DNA from: Bostrychus sinensis
Lineage: Eukaryota; Chordata; Actinopteri; Gobiiformes; Eleotridae
Direction of reading: 5' to 3'
Length of the DNA: 64,000 nt
Assembly (NCBI GenBank): GCA_020698575.1
Contig: CM036256.1
Coordinates: forward strand, 13,345,908-13,409,907
The notes under the pieces are model-generated. The model saw nothing but the letters and a program-made list of their open reading frames with translations, had not been told where the DNA came from and made no database searches. Shown here piece after piece: positions 1 to 12,550 of the stretch (the stretch's first letter is position 1; each line of letters starts with the position of its first letter). The translations under genes were made by a program, and so were the position numbers.

Positions 1-149
1 CATCCACTATCACCGGACTAATTCTGACAATTTCAGCACTTAAACTGCCATCACAACAAATCATTCAGCTCATTTCGTCAATCTGTTAGCACCATGTTGC
101 TAGTAGCCATGCTAAATAGCCATTTTATGCTCTGTCCTTTACCCACTGT

Positions 150-296
150 TGCCAGCAGGGGGCGACAGACACCTAATCCTAATGTTTTCTGCAAAATCAA
201 AGTAACAGCTCCCCAAAAGGAGACGTTTTCCATTCTTTGAAGATGTCTAAAACTATTTTAAAAAGCCTGAAAAAAGCATAACATAGGACCTTTAAT
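150..296. mobile_element. Non-autonomous element end (GGACCTTTAA terminus)
   Basis: The segment ending TAAAAAGCCTGAAAAAAG then AGGACCTTTAA matches the right half of the element at 4042-4208. Its left end is not identified and may lie before the window. Confidence 0.45.
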
Positions 297-339
297 TACA
301 TAAAATGGTAAAATAAATTTTGAAATCACCTTTCCTTTC

Positions 340-505
340 AGCTTATTCCTTCTCGAGGCACCACAGCAAATCATCTGCCTCCTAGTGTGCACTGATTTGC
401 ATAATAATTTGGCATACATTTTGCTCCAGATGCCCTTCCTGACACAACCCTCTCCTTTCATCTATAGGCTTGGGACCTGCACAAAGAGTACACTGGCTGT
501 TGTCT
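340..505 (-). mobile_element. SINE-like fragment, family S3
   Basis: Reverse copy of an interspersed repeat recognised by the pieces GGATAAATGGAGAGGGTTG and CAGGAAGGGCATC. Other copies lie at 6755-6835, 18370-18420, 18945-19035, 34317-34460, 43384-43512 and 53630-53735. Confidence 0.5.
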
Positions 506-509
506 CCCT

Positions 510-1735
510 GTGCCTGGCTATAAACAGATTTTAACACTAGAAACACTCAGAGACAGACCTCCACCGACAGACCTGGACTCAAACTAGTTCAGGGGTAAAT
601 GCCCTATTCACAAAATCATTATATTTTACACTAGTTAAAAATATACTGAAACTACAGGTCTCTTACTGACTTCTTGTGACTGCAGTCAGTTTCTTGCAAT
701 GGCAACAAACCTTTCAAAAACGCGGCTACACTAAAACTAATGACTTGAAAATGTATAAAAATTGTACCACTAATTTTAGTTATTTTGCTAACAGAGGGGA
801 TTATATTTGTTCTGTAAAAATGGGTCACAATAAAATGATAAAGCATAAAACTGGGTCCCATAAAAAAGTAAGAGTAAGCAAAGTAAGATACACTTTATAA
901 TTTGTAGTAAATATTATAGGATTATCTGTTTTTCTGTATGATCCACTTTAAACTGACACAATGTATGGGGCTTACTTCCACTGTTTACTGCTAAATATTT
1001 GTGGTTTTGCTGAAAGGCTTGTACTAAACACTCAGGATTATCTGTGTGTACAGTGCAGACACAGCCTTTGATCTGAGCCACAGTGAAAAGTGCTAATTAC
1101 ACACTCGAACATGCACCGAGAGGAGAGGTTGTTAAAATGTGTTTGGAGACAATTAAAACCATTTAATTTACATGATTTTATAATATTTCCTGCACTTTTT
1201 TTTCTTTCCTCCAATCACAAGCAGAAATAAGTGTGTGTATTCAGACTTATTAAATCACATTGTACTGAAATAGTAACCCCCCGATGTGAGAGCGGTAGGA
1301 GATGAGCGTTTTAAGATTTAATGATGAACTCAGGCAACCACAGAGAAGTATAAGGTCAGGAATAAATTATTGTTTATCTATTCATTCATGCACATGATAC
1401 TACTGCACTACATAATGAAAACTACAGTGGTTCACTCCAAACATTTTTAAACTTGAAACTTGAACAATTGTATGAAGACATAACACAAATAAACTGAAAT
1501 GTGCTGTTTTGTTTGGAATAAAAAGTATCACCTGTGTCCTGCGCACCAAAGAAAAGCACTGGAAGTTAAAAAGACCATAACACATTTTTAATGGAGGAAT
1601 TACAGTTTACCAATTATGAATCAACAAGATGATTTTGGAAACCGACAACCAATCGAGCACATGTAAGTAATATCAGTCTGGTTGGAAAGCAGTAGCGAGT
1701 GTGTCAATGTTTAGCGTTTTTACATTCTGCTATAA
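510..1735. other. No gene seen
   Basis: AT-rich. Only short chance frames; no repeat recognised with confidence. Confidence 0.4.
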
Positions 1736-2046
1736 GCAGTATATATTTTTTATATTTGATAAAAATGACCCACGTGTGTGCCAAGATAAGAGGTAAACAT
1801 GTTTAAATCAAATGTTAGTTTTACTGATAACAATGGTACAGCTGATTTATTCACAATTAAAAATATATTTTACACAATGGCCAAGTTGTTTTTGTTTACA
1901 CTTTTTGTTTTGGTTGTAAAACTGCATTGCCGATCGTCCAATCAGAAAAGCGAAAAGACTGGCAACCCACAGACCATTGTTTTGATTTAGACTGCAGTAC
2001 TGTTTTCAAACCAGTTGGAGTGCATGCTGCTTCCAGTACCTTTAAA
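1736..2046. mobile_element. MITE family A, copy 1
   Basis: Shares GTATATATTTTTTATATTT, ACTGATAACAATGGTACAG, AATGGCCAAGTTGTTTT, GACCATTGTTTTGATTTAG and a terminal AGTACCTTTAAA with copies at 13695-13955 and 26559-26830. Copy 3 begins TTAAAGGAGTA, so the family has short inverted TTTAAAGG-type ends. The ORFs on it are not conserved between copies. Confidence 0.7.
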
Positions 2047-2204
2047 ATAAAAATGAGTTTCTATAATTAGCATTTAAGTTAAAGCTTACACTGTTTACAT
2101 TTCTTAATTTTAGACAAATGGAAGAAGAATGGCTCTTATTGTCTTTGCACGTTGTACTCTACACACAACAAATTTACACTCAGTGAGTGAAGGTTGCCGC
2201 TGTT

Positions 2205-2265
2205 ATCGACGCAGCCTGGAGCAGCTGGGGGTTGGTGCCTTGCTCAAGGGCACCCCGGCAATAAA
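2205..2265 (+). mobile_element. SINE fragment
   Basis: Contains GAGCAGCTGGGGGTTGGTGC then TGCTCAAGGGCACC, a very common fish SINE body; a weaker match is at 34510-34565. Confidence 0.5.
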
Positions 2266-2731
2266 TGTATGCTGGGCAAGTATTTACAGAACTATGGCAG
2301 AACACAATAGTTTGTCAGTGTTCACTCAGATTGAATTCATCGGTCACCAAAAAGAAGTTTAACTTTAGCCACTGACAATCAGATCCGAGTCATCTTAATT
2401 CATAATAAATTTTAAGGAATATATAAACAAGAATCATTTATTCTTTCTGTCTAAAAACCTCTAAATTAATAGATTTATATTGCATCATCGTAAAATGTGA
2501 ACTGGAAAGAACTTATCTGAATACATCCCTCATGGAAGGGTGAGGGTCTGTAGACATCATGTATTCACTGGGACTGACTGACATCTAATCTTCAGAACTA
2601 CCTTCTAAACACAGACAAAGGGATCTCACACAGCGGGATCTCATCATTTATGGTAAACTGTGTCAGAATTGTTTGGAAATAGACAATACCATTTTGTTTA
2701 GATAACATAATCCCCATGACCTGCTTATACT

Positions 2732-2773
<42 letters not shown>
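2732..2773. repeat. (GTA)n microsatellite, about 14 units
   Basis: Uninterrupted GTA/TAG trinucleotide run; it produces a poly-serine chance frame. Confidence 0.95.
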
Positions 2774-2774
<1 letters not shown>

Positions 2775-2854
2775 AGGGACTTTTAGTTATGTTTCAACCC
2801 ATCAGACAGATTCTCTTCTACTGCAGCATTGTTATTCATTTCATCTGGAAACAG

Positions 2855-3058
2855 CAAAATCCCTCACATTTAACACATTCATGAGTTATTGCATCTGTGA
2901 AAATTACTTTTACTTTTTTACTTGCAAGTATATTCAAAAGTAAGAATTTTTATACTTTATTTAAGTTGAAATTTTAAGGTGATACTTTTACTAAAAGTTT
3001 GCTCTTTTATCTGTACTTCTACTTGAGTAAAGAAATGGAGTACTTCCTCCACCACAGT
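2855..3058. mobile_element. Repeat family with ACTTGAGTAAA / GTACTTCCTCCACC end
   Basis: Ends in TACTTGAGTAAAGAAATGG and AGTACTTCCTCCACC. Related copies at 19665-19710, 51752-51957 and 62290-62455, in both orientations. Probably a non-autonomous hAT-like element. Confidence 0.5.
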
Positions 3059-3339
3059 CAGCTTTAAAGCCAACACCACCAAATGAAAGATAATGTCACA
3101 TTGTCACCATTGGTGAGGAACTACTGATTTAGCTTGAAGTTCTTTTAAATGTAAAAGGTTCCAGACCCACTTTGGTAAGTAAGTGAGTGGGTCTGACTGG
3201 GCAGGCTTTAAAATCTATCCAAAGCCAAAATAAACCAGGATTTGTCTTTTACTGATAAGCACAAAGTAACAAAAACTATTTACCATGATCTAACCCATTA
3301 ACAATGCATTACTTACAAAAACTGCTCTCCATATAAAGT

Positions 3340-3650
3340 GCTTTCTTTGCACATGTGCCCTGCTGACAATTTGGAAATACTTAATAAGCTAAGTTCATGG
3401 CTGCTGGACAACTTCCCAGTTTCATTTGAAGTCAATATTTAATGTGCAAAGAAAAATCCCGCCTGCCTTTGTATTTCTTGGCTCCAGATCTTTGTGCCCT
3501 GAATCTATTTTCCTCTGTATTGTTGCATGTTTTTTTTTGGTGATTCTTTTGATTGATTTGCTTGTCTGCTGTGATGTCTGCGCTCAATAGGCTCGCCGCA
3601 CATCACAAACGTCTCATGCCTTTTCACATCACTGAGCTTCACTGTTGCGC
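3340..3650. other. Repeat-poor stretch, possible conserved non-coding DNA
   Basis: No gene and no recognised repeat; balanced composition with motifs such as TTTGATTGATTTGC. Only comparison with other fish would show conservation. Confidence 0.25.
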
Positions 3651-3712
3651 TGCATGTCTTCCTCTCTCAAATCCAAACCCAACATCTGCGTCTGAGAGCC
3701 ATTTGTGTATAT

Positions 3713-3757
3713 GACACACACACACACACACACACTCACACACACACAGACACACAC
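3713..3757. repeat. (CA)n microsatellite
   Basis: About 22 CA units with two interruptions. Confidence 0.95.
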
Positions 3758-4041
3758 TGTCATGTGTTGTCTTATGGATTTTCTGATATTATTTCCTGGC
3801 ATATGTAACAGGCTCTGAACCAGGCCAGTGTTATTGTGTGGAGAGGAGATGATTTTGGGCTTGTGTATTGTTCTATGTGCCAAGTAAATACGGCTTTGTG
3901 AGTTATTCCTGCGGTAAACATGGATGATATTGCACTGTGATGTAGAAAATAATTACCTTTTTTTTTATATAATTCTGTGTTTTTTCCATTGGGGATTCAT
4001 ACAAGAACAGTATTTTTTTGTGGCAGAGAAATTATTTCTCT

Positions 4042-4208
4042 TAAAGGTCCTCCATTAAGCCAAATTATCTTTTTTTTTTTTTAGCTTTTAACCATGTTAT
4101 TATGTTTCTGTAATGTTTCTGTCCATTAAACGTGAAAATACTAATGCAAAGTTGTCCAAAAGTATTTCAAAAAGCCTGAAAAAAATTAAAATAAAATTGG
4201 GACCTTTA
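4042..4208. mobile_element. MITE-like element with TTAAAGGTCC / GGGACCTTTAA ends
   Basis: 167-bp unit with inverted termini TTAAAGGTCC and GGACCTTTAA, poly(T) inside; its right half recurs at 150-296. Confidence 0.6.
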
Positions 4209-4254
4209 AAGTGCCACTATCCAATAAAATTTTAATCTTCAAGGATCAAACCCA

Positions 4255-4790
4255 ACCAGCCCCCCTCTAGCCTGGCCTCCCAGACAAACTTTTCTTATTC
4301 TATACAAAGAACAATGACAGACAGAGTAACCAATCAGAGAAATGAAGGGCGGGACATAATAAACATAAAACACATAAAACACTAAAATATGCCAAATTAT
4401 GAGCAGCTCTGTTCTTATTTCTGAACAGGGACAGCAGCAGAAGCCATTTTTAGTAAGAGTTGTGGAGAAAGTTGTGTTTTTTCAATGTGTTTGTTAGGTC
4501 AGGTTGTTAAAATGGAAACATTTTAACGCCTGTCATTTTTAACAACAGTGAGAAGAAAAAAAATCACACAGAGGACTGGACAATAACGCAGACTTCAGCA
4601 GAACCAACAGGTGACGAAGAAAAGCTCTAAACGCTGTTAATCAGATCAGAGAAGTTATCAGATTCACTTGGTAGCTTAGCTCTTCTGCTTTCATAAGACA
4701 CACCGCAGATAAACGTCTGGGATTGGCCAGTTCCAAATTGAACCGGTGAAACATTTTGCTCCAAGAGGCTTGCCAGGCTACTCCTCCTCA
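4255..4790. mobile_element. Non-autonomous DNA element, inverted ends
   Basis: Left part has AGCCTGGCCTCCCAGAC; right part has GTCTGGGATTGGCCAG and GCTTGCCAGGCTAC, arranged as imperfect inverted repeats. No coding potential. Confidence 0.4.
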
Positions 4791-4799
4791 AAATCAAGC

Positions 4800-6750
4800 A
4801 GACTATTTTTGCTGCTACTTTAAAGTTGAGCACCCGACTGGTGCAATCTTACAAATGTCTGTCTTTATCACTTTTTCACAGATATTTCATAAAATAAAAC
4901 ACTATTAGGTGCCAGTCTTCCCCAAATCCCCAAAAGAAAAAAATGCTTTCCATGTAAAACCACATTAAGACTTCAAAGCTGATGTTGTATAAGGTGATAT
5001 TTTCCTCTTGTTGCTGTTTCTTGCGGAGTTCAGTCCTGCAGTATCCAGTGTTAACATTAATAGACTTTACTTATGCATGTTTTCCTGAACAAGCTGCCTG
5101 TATTCAGTTTGATTAATATTCAGAGCTGTGTCAGGTGACAGCTGTAGCAGTCTCCTTGTACTGTGTTTATTGTTAGAAAGGTAACTAATACCTCTGTTTA
5201 TGATAAAACATACTTTGAACTGTTGCTAACATCATGTCACTTCCTCCTTTGACATCTTAGAGTTTGTGTTCTTTGTCAATACAACAGAGATTTGGCCTTA
5301 TAGTTACCAAAACACTATCATAACACACAAAGTTACCCCCTACTTTGGGTAAGATCGAATGCACCCCCTTTTTTTTGTTAAATTAACAAACCTCTCCATG
5401 TTAAATTTGCTGTATGTGCAACACATAAAATCTTTTATGAGCGTATATATACAGTGAGGTGACGTCATGTCTCGCATCCTCGCTCTGGGACCTTTTATGA
5501 AGCTTAAGAGCTGCGTCCTCCCTGAAGACAGACTGGATTAATGGAGAATCTTTTAATATGTGCAATTGTACAGAGACCACTAAATATGATCTACGGTTAC
5601 GCTCTAAAACTGCGTCTGTATGGAGCTGCTGCGGTTCACCTCCACACATTAATACTACAGTGATGATCACTTGAAGTTATCAACAATGAAAAATGGTTAA
5701 GAGAGAAAGCACTGTCTATGTACAGATACTCAGAGAAACAGTCGATGCAGATGTTATAAAAAATTAAATATTGTGAAAAAAAATACTTGATGGAAACAAA
5801 ATTTTTAAATCAGAATATTGAGTAATTTTCATAATAATCACAATTGTAGAATAAAAAATAAATAATATATCCAAAAAGAAGCAGCAGACAGGACAGACTT
5901 GATATAAAGAAGGTGTAGCCTGTCATGTCATCAACATGTGACACACCCACTAACCTGCATCCCCTAGTGGCAGTTACACTAAACTACACCCAGGAACCAA
6001 ATTAAACTCTGTCCCTCTGTGTGTGTGTTGTCTTATCTTCAGTGAGGCCCAGTGTGTTCCCTCACAGTTACACAGTCGTACCTTGCATGAAGATGAACAC
6101 ATTACATTATCATGGCATTGCAAACACTCACAGCACTATAATGAATATATAAAGATTATATGAAGCTTGATTATAAGTATAACCAGCAAAATGTGAATAA
6201 CATGTATAGATTACTCAAAGCTTGACTTGACCTTTAATTATTAGCATAAAAGCATCAGAAAATCAACCCTCAGTGTTACAATGGCCAAAAGTTACAAAAT
6301 GTATAACGTTTTAACTCATTGATCTCTTTGCAATTAAAATAAATATAAAGATAAATGCTTAATTGAAGGTAATGTGGTAGAAAAATCTGACCTAGAAGTT
6401 TAGGGTAAGTCTAAGGAAATCTCTAAACTTCAAAATGTCATTATTGTAGTATTATGTGGTGGTGGGTTGTCAGTTTGACTCTATAGTTCAATGTAAAATG
6501 ATGGCACCTGTTTTTGTGTGGGACAAAAAAAAGCCAGGGATAGGTTGTATAATGTTTTTAAAAACACTGATTCTACACTGATTCAAAAAAGGAAAAGAAG
6601 AGAAGAAAGTCACTACAAAATCCATTAAGTTTTCAAAATATTCAAATTTCTTTACATTTGTGATAATTACAAAACTCTGGATAATATTTTAAACTAATTC
6701 TTACAGGAATATCACAAATCCAGCCACAGGGGGTCACAGCCAATGGACTC
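4800..6750. other. No gene seen
   Basis: AT-rich. A perfect CRE palindrome TGACGTCA at 5460-5467 is the only motif noted. Short open frames here lack codon bias or family resemblance. Confidence 0.35.
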
Positions 6751-6754
6751 CTCC

Positions 6755-6835
6755 TCTTTGTGCCAGTCTCAAGCCTGGATAAATAGAGAGCTGCACCAGG
6801 AAGCTTATCCTGTGTAAAACCTATGTCACATTAAT
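6755..6835 (+). mobile_element. SINE-like fragment, family S3
   Basis: Contains AGCCTGGATAAATAGAGAG and CTGTGTAAAACCTATGTCAC, matching the copy at 34317-34460. Confidence 0.5.
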
Positions 6836-6858
6836 GTATCTGTCACTACACTCTAGGA

Positions 6859-7451
6859 CAGTGTTTCCCAGCCAGGGGTATGGGGACCCCTAGGGGTACG
6901 CGAGCAATTTACAGAGGGCACTTGGAATTGTTTCATGATAATAAAGAAAATATTTGCATTCTTTTCATATGAAACTATAGAAATGTTTCTCACTGATGAT
7001 TGAATAAAAAATAATGCTTAAAATGAGACTACCAGAAATATTAATTGAATGGTCTATTATAAAGCTTGTTTCAAAGGAAAGTTTATATTTCATAAATTTT
7101 TCTTGTCAATTTATTTATTTAGTTTATAGTTGAAAAATATAGTTCTTAAGCAAATGTAATAGAGGTTTATTTTGTTATATTTGTATTATTTTTACATTTT
7201 GTTATATTTTTATTATTACTATTTTTATTTTATTCTTGTTATTTTAAAGGGATTTTATTTGTTTTTTGAATTTATTTTTCAAAGCAAAAAAAAAAATGCG
7301 TAAGTATAAAATGTATCTATACTAATAAACACAGATGACTACTTTATGACCACTTTTTGAAAAATTAACATGTAAATGAATGCGGGGGTACTCAGATGGG
7401 ACAAAAAGCCCATGGGGTACGCAACACAAAAAAGCAGGGCCACAACCACTG
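6859..7451. mobile_element. Non-autonomous hAT-like element, family H1, copy 1 (inverted)
   Basis: Begins CAGTGTTTCCCAGCCAGGGG and a GGGGACCCCTAGGGGTAC block, and ends near AACCACTG. It is the reverse of copies at 38329-38828, 42291-42773 and 55675-56348. The interior is AT-rich with no frame. Target duplication not clear here. Confidence 0.7.
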
Positions 7452-7779
7452 GGGGCCACATGATGAGAAACGTTCTGACTGCATTCAGTTTAGATGCACA
7501 CTGTTTTCATTTGTCCAATTCATTTTGATTTGCAACTTACATAATATTAAACCAAAGTAATATTAAAGACTCAAACGAGTCCTAAACAAAAATGTTAGTA
7601 GTGCTGAAGCCTGGAAAAAGAAAATAGGAGATGGAAAAAAAGTGCAGGATAAATGTAACATTTTAGTTTTTGTTTTTGCATTCCTTTATTCCTATTTATT
7701 CTTCAAAAAGTGATTCATTTGTGATTAATTCATTACTTATCTTTATTATATTATATACTGTCTGTATATGTGCTTGTGT

Positions 7780-7840
7780 CATTTGGTGAGCCACAAACAA
7801 AATCTTGATTAGGGCCCCCAAAATCCTAGAGCCGCCCCTG
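7780..7840. mobile_element. hAT-like end fragment
   Basis: GGGCCCCCAAAATCCTAGAGCCGCCCCTGC resembles the CCACCCCTG end of the element at 29050-29500. Confidence 0.35.
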
Positions 7841-8584
7841 CAAAAAAAAAGTGCAAGCAGGAAGATTGTGCATCGTGTAATCTCCAGGAACACCAACTTT
7901 TCTAAATAAAACTTTTCTAAATAACAGCTTGGCCTGCAGCTCAAACTCTTATGTAACCATCTCCTCAGACCTGTTGCTCTATCAAAGTGTGAATGGTAGA
8001 TGATTTATTCTCACGTGTGTATTTCGGTCCTCGACTCTACCTACTGTATAAACGTAAAGTACTTCAGACTCCTTTGGTCTCCATGACGACAGGGACATTT
8101 TGTACTTGGTTTTTCTGATGCTGGTGGGAGTAACGTCCATATGTGACTGACAGAATGTGTGCTATTTAAAAACATCGGCTCTCCCTACAAGACCTCAGCC
8201 GACGAGCAAATGCCACGAGCAGCCAGGCATGTAACGCACTACAGACACGCTTACGGCTTCATGTACTGTACTTACAGAGTACTGCACTGGAATCTATGCC
8301 GAGTGAAGTTTTACCCACCCACAGAAACAGCATGGAGAGATTTACTGCTATTATTTTATTGAAAAAGTAAAACCGGGCCAGTTCACCCACTGCAAAATAT
8401 TCATAAATGTCATAAAATTTACAATTAGAGCTTACGTTAGACTTTTTGCTGAATTATTGTGAGATAGGGCCAAGTATACTAACTTCAGCCACAAGGGTCA
8501 GTCAAAAAAAAAAAAAAAAAACATTACTTTTGTGTATTTTTACTATTTTAAGATTTGTAGCTCAATGGATAATACTGATAGATT

Positions 8585-9345
8585 GTATTTATATAGCACT
8601 TTTTCTGGTTCAGTGGTTCCCAAAGTGAGGTCCAGGGCCCCTAGGTGGTACTGCAGGGGGGGCCACCAGAGATCGTCTACATTAAGTACGCTGAAAAATG
8701 AGTTTGTAATTAATTACAATTGGCTACTTATTTTAAAATCTAATCATTTTTAGCCATCAGTCTGTGATTTTTGTAGTATTATTTGTAGTATTTTGGTAGT
8801 ATTATTTGTAGTTGTATTCAAAGTGTTTTTGTACTATTATTTCTAGTATCTATAGTAGTGTTTGTAGTATTTTTTTTAAGTATTTTTGTAGTATTTTTGT
8901 TGTTGTATTTAAGGCATTTGTACTATTATTTGTAGTTGTATTCATAGTATTTCTGTACTATTATTTCTAGAAGTTGTAGTAGTGTTTGTAGTATTTTTAT
9001 ATTATTATCTGAATTTTAGTATTTTTGAGTATTATTTGTATTATTTGTAGTTGTATTCATAGTATTTTTGTAGTATTATTTGTAGCATTTCTGTGGTTGT
9101 ATTTTAAGCTCCATAACCTTGACATTTGTATAGAAATCTATAGAGAAAAACATGCCACAGACTTTTGAATATAGTTTTAAGTTTTATTGTTGGGGGTCCG
9201 CGTGGATTTGTCTGATTAAGTGGGCCGCAACGCTTTTGACTTTGGGAACCACTGCATTAGTCATCCACTCCTCAGTCACACCCTCTGTAGCAGCAGCTGT
9301 CCCGGGGCAGACTGACAAAGACATGGCAGCCATACCGCGCCAATA
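8585..9345 (-). mobile_element. tRNA-derived SINE, family S1, split by a hAT element
   Basis: The 3' tail TTTATATAGCACTTTTTCTGG (reverse) lies at 8587-8607 and the body, CACTCCTCAGTCACACCCT then GGGGCAGACTGACAAAGACA, resumes after 9255. Compare the unsplit reverse copy at 25685-26030. Family marker in forward sense: GCGCTATAAGACCAATGCA. Confidence 0.65.
8611..9254. mobile_element. Non-autonomous hAT-like element with internal tandem repeat
   Basis: Inverted ends CAGTGGTTCCCAAAGT and ACTTTGGGAACCACTG, 644 bp. The core (8770-9085) is a degenerate tandem array of GTAGTATTATTTGTAGT units. It sits in a SINE. Confidence 0.8.
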
Positions 9346-9836
9346 GCCTCTCCAAGTGTGATTTTCCATCAAATCACATTTAATACTTAATCCTAAATAG
9401 AGTGTGAATGATGATGATGATGATGCTGTTATTGGTGTCATCCCCTCAGGATCTTTCAGAGATGACCGCTGCACTGAGAGCTGCAGATGCTCGAACAAAG
9501 CCTGAGGTCGCACAGCTGCCTTATAATCTGTTGTCGAAGCGCAATGACAGTGATTACTGTGTTGCACATGGCAACCGATAATCAAGCCGTAACCGCATTG
9601 TGATCAATGTGGAAGACCTTCAAGAGATCTGCTACAGCGGTTGGACCAAAACATGTCCCAAGACTGATTTCTTTTCTGGTCTCAGGAACACTGTGGTGGC
9701 TGTAGGAGGAGAGGGAATGTGTGAATGCAAGAATAATGCTGCATTCATGTGATGTGAAACTCAGAAATTCAGAGTTGAACAATGCACATGAACACCTGAG
9801 GAAACGTCATCAGCTCTTCGACTGGACATTGAACTT

Positions 9837-10356
9837 CACACTATATTTCCAAAAGTATTAGCTCACCTGCCTTTACACACATGAACTTAAGTGACATCCC
9901 ATTCTTAATCCATAGGGTTTAATGTTATGTTGGCCCACACTTGGCAGCTATAACAACTTCAACTTTTCTGGGAAGGCTTTCCACAAGGTTTAAGAGTGTT
10001 TATGGGAATTTTTGACCATTCTTCCAGAAGGGTCAGACTCTGATGTTGGATGAGAAGGCCTGGCTCGCAGTCTTCACTCTAATTCATCCCAAAGGTGTTT
10101 TATCGGGTTGGGGTCAGGACTCTGTGCAGCCCAGACAAGTTCTTCTACACCAAACTCACTCATCCATGTCCCAGCCCCAAACTGTTCCCACAAAGTTGGG
10201 AACATGGTATTTTCCAAAATCTCTTGGTGCTGAAGCATTCAGAGTTCCTTTCACTGGAACTAAGAGGCCAAGCCCAGCTCCTAAAATCAACCCCACACCA
10301 TAATCTGAATTCAGTTATTTGGGTGGGTGAGCAAATACTTTTGGAAATATAGTGTA
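9837..10356 (-). mobile_element. Degenerate Tc1-like transposon
   Basis: Ends CACTATATTTCCAAAAGTAT and TACTTTTGGAAATATAGTG are inverted repeats. The interior carries the familiar fish Tc1 transposase DNA on the reverse strand (for example GACCATTCTTCCAGAAG, GAGAAGGCCTGGCTCGCAGT, CCCACACCATAATC), with deletions and stops. 520 bp, non-functional. Confidence 0.85.
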
Positions 10357-10511
10357 AGCTTTTAACCTAAAAGATGGCTGATGTTAAATCTGACTTGTGA
10401 GCTGTGTTAAACGCTACTTAATGACATTACTATCCAATAGTTACATTAGTCTATAAATTGTAATGTTAATTTTTCTGACTTTTGTTGCATGTATTGTATG
10501 TTTCTAATCAT

Positions 10512-10650
10512 AGAGGAAGGCCAAAGAGGAGATTTACAGATGTAGTGAAAGAGTACATGAGCTGCTGTGAGAGAAGAGGATGCAGAGGATGGGGTTAAAT
10601 GGTGACTACTGAAGGGAACGGCCGAGAGGAGTGAAGATATCAAGAAGAAA
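10512..10650 (+). mobile_element. LINE/SINE-derived 3' fragment
   Basis: AGGAAGGCCAAAGAGGAGAT, then GAGAGAAGAGGATGCAGAGG and CTGAAGGGAACGGCCGA, a common fish repeat tail; translated pieces such as RPKRRFTDVVKEYM are seen in many fish LINE relics. Confidence 0.55.
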
Positions 10651-10763
10651 TCAAACTAAACTGGACCAAAAAGGCCAACATTTAGTTTAACCAGCCATGC
10701 TCATTTACTTTCAGAGAAAAATTACTTTGGGATGATGATAAATTGGGTCAAGCTTCATCATCA

Positions 10764-10765
<2 letters not shown>

Positions 10766-10798
<33 letters not shown>
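10766..10798. repeat. Poly(T) tract
   Basis: 33 consecutive T. Confidence 0.95.
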
Positions 10799-10799
<1 letters not shown>

Positions 10800-11392
10800 A
10801 TAGTGTAGGAAAATATGACTCATTAAGGGCATTTGGTCAGTGAGAGGCAGATTTTGTATTGACTACTTTTTTTTTCATATGGCCATAGTTTGTGTGTTTT
10901 CCAGATGGTTTCTGTCTTGTGAATTGATTGAAACAACTTGTAGCATTTAAATCATGATTTACAGCAAGTGTTGACGGGAAGTAACTGATCTGATTTATAT
11001 CAATTGTTAAACTTTCACAAGCTCCCCTCAGTAACAGGGAAATAATTACTCACAGCGCGGCTCATTTGTTTGATGACCACACAACGTTTCATCAACAAAA
11101 GCAAACATGCAGACCATCATTCCTGTGTGCTGTCGTTTACTTTGGCTCAAACCTGCTCCAGTCCTGGTTTAAACTTGATAAAAACTAAGGTCTGTATTTG
11201 GAAGACATACAGTCAGAAGTGTACACAAATCTCCAGTGAGCTATTGTCCTTAAATGCTTTCATAACCAAGCTGAAAACATCAGAGACTGCCTCAGTAATT
11301 TGCAATTGTTTTTCATGACCTGTGTTATTTTAATGCTGTTTGTATATTTTTACTTTGCGTTGAACTTTGCTGCCTCTTGGTCAGGACTCCAT

Positions 11393-11393
<1 letters not shown>

Positions 11394-11464
<71 letters not shown>
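11394..11464. repeat. (CT)n(TA)n compound microsatellite
   Basis: About 13 CT units followed by about 22 TA units. Confidence 0.95.
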
Positions 11465-11466
<2 letters not shown>

Positions 11467-12000
11467 CTGGAAGGGTCAAATACAGGACCCGTTTGTGAAC
11501 GGGGAGAACTTTCGCAGAACTTTCAGTAGAATACTTGGAGATGATTGGATAAGGCAACAGTAAAACAACACAATAAAGACGTTGTTGGGAGATTTTTGCT
11601 GTTTTTGTAAACGTAGAGCAGCATACTTTAAGTTTTTCTGTGTTGCCATGTTGTTAACAAGTCTTGTTATAAGTGCTTGTTGTTGTCAGCAAACCTAAAT
11701 CCCGCCCACTCATGGCAGTACTGCCACACCACTGGCCCAGGCTGTCACAGGTTCAGACCCAGACAGATCAGCAATCAGCAGGACAAGATGGATTTCATGA
11801 GTTTGTGGACTGGAAATTTACAATAATCCAGCTGTGCAAGGTAAATGTTTTCCACAATTATAGTAACATGTTCCACAACTACGTCTAAAATAGACACAAC
11901 ATAATATTACTCAAGTAGAAGTGAACGAGCTCAAAAGCAAAATTAAATAAGCAAAATATTAAAAGTTTGCTTAAGTAGAACAGAAAGTATTTTGAACAAT

Positions 12001-12080
12001 TTTTTTTTTTTTTTTTTTTGCTATCTCAGTAAAATCTACTACCACTACTACTATTACTACTAATAATACTACTACTGCTA
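12001..12080. repeat. Poly(T) and (ACT)n tracts
   Basis: Nineteen T, then degenerate ACT/AAT trinucleotides at 12038-12080. Confidence 0.85.
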
Positions 12081-12261
12081 CTACTACTGTCCCCAAACCA
12101 GGGTCAAATACAGGACCTTCTGATTGCAAGGCCGCGTGTCCCAGAGAGAATTACACCAGCGGAGGTCAGACACTAACAAGGGCTGGTGGGTATGTGTTTG
12201 AATTAAATCCACAGATCGAGTCAACTCTGATTCTTTAAAGATCTTTTAAAAGTGCTACACA

Positions 12262-12550
12262 GACAATAGTGATGTGTAATACCAGCTTTATCATTTTTGA
12301 TTCGATACCAATCGATGCCAAGGCTGGTATCAACAATACCAACACAGACAGAAACCTTATCTGTATACATGTTACATATTATGGTACTTAATGCTACTTT
12401 AGTGAAAGGAAAAGTAGTTTCTTACAGTTTGTATTATACTGAAAACATTGTTTGTCATTACTTGTAAAGTACTGATACTTTTAGATAGGTCTTAATACAA
12501 GAATTATATCCACTGGGGTTGAAAATTATTGTTACTTTGGTATTGATTTG
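12262..12550. mobile_element. Possible hAT-like relic
   Basis: GATGTGTAATACCAGC, then GATACCAATCGATGCCAAGG and GGCTGGTATCAACAATACC, which resemble the ends of Ac-like fish repeats. Boundaries uncertain. Confidence 0.35.

Noticed and set aside
1799..1990. 63-codon ORF resembling the one at 13688-13894
   Set aside because: Similarity arises because both lie on copies of MITE family A; the third copy does not preserve the frame.
2716..2943. Poly-serine ORF
   Set aside because: Translation of the (GTA)n microsatellite.
5460..5467. Perfect CRE palindrome in the upstream region
   Set aside because: A single 8-bp motif is expected about once in 64 kb by chance; no supporting motifs nearby.
9184..9585. 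133-codon reverse ORF
   Set aside because: It crosses a hAT end and a SINE body; the open frame is accidental.
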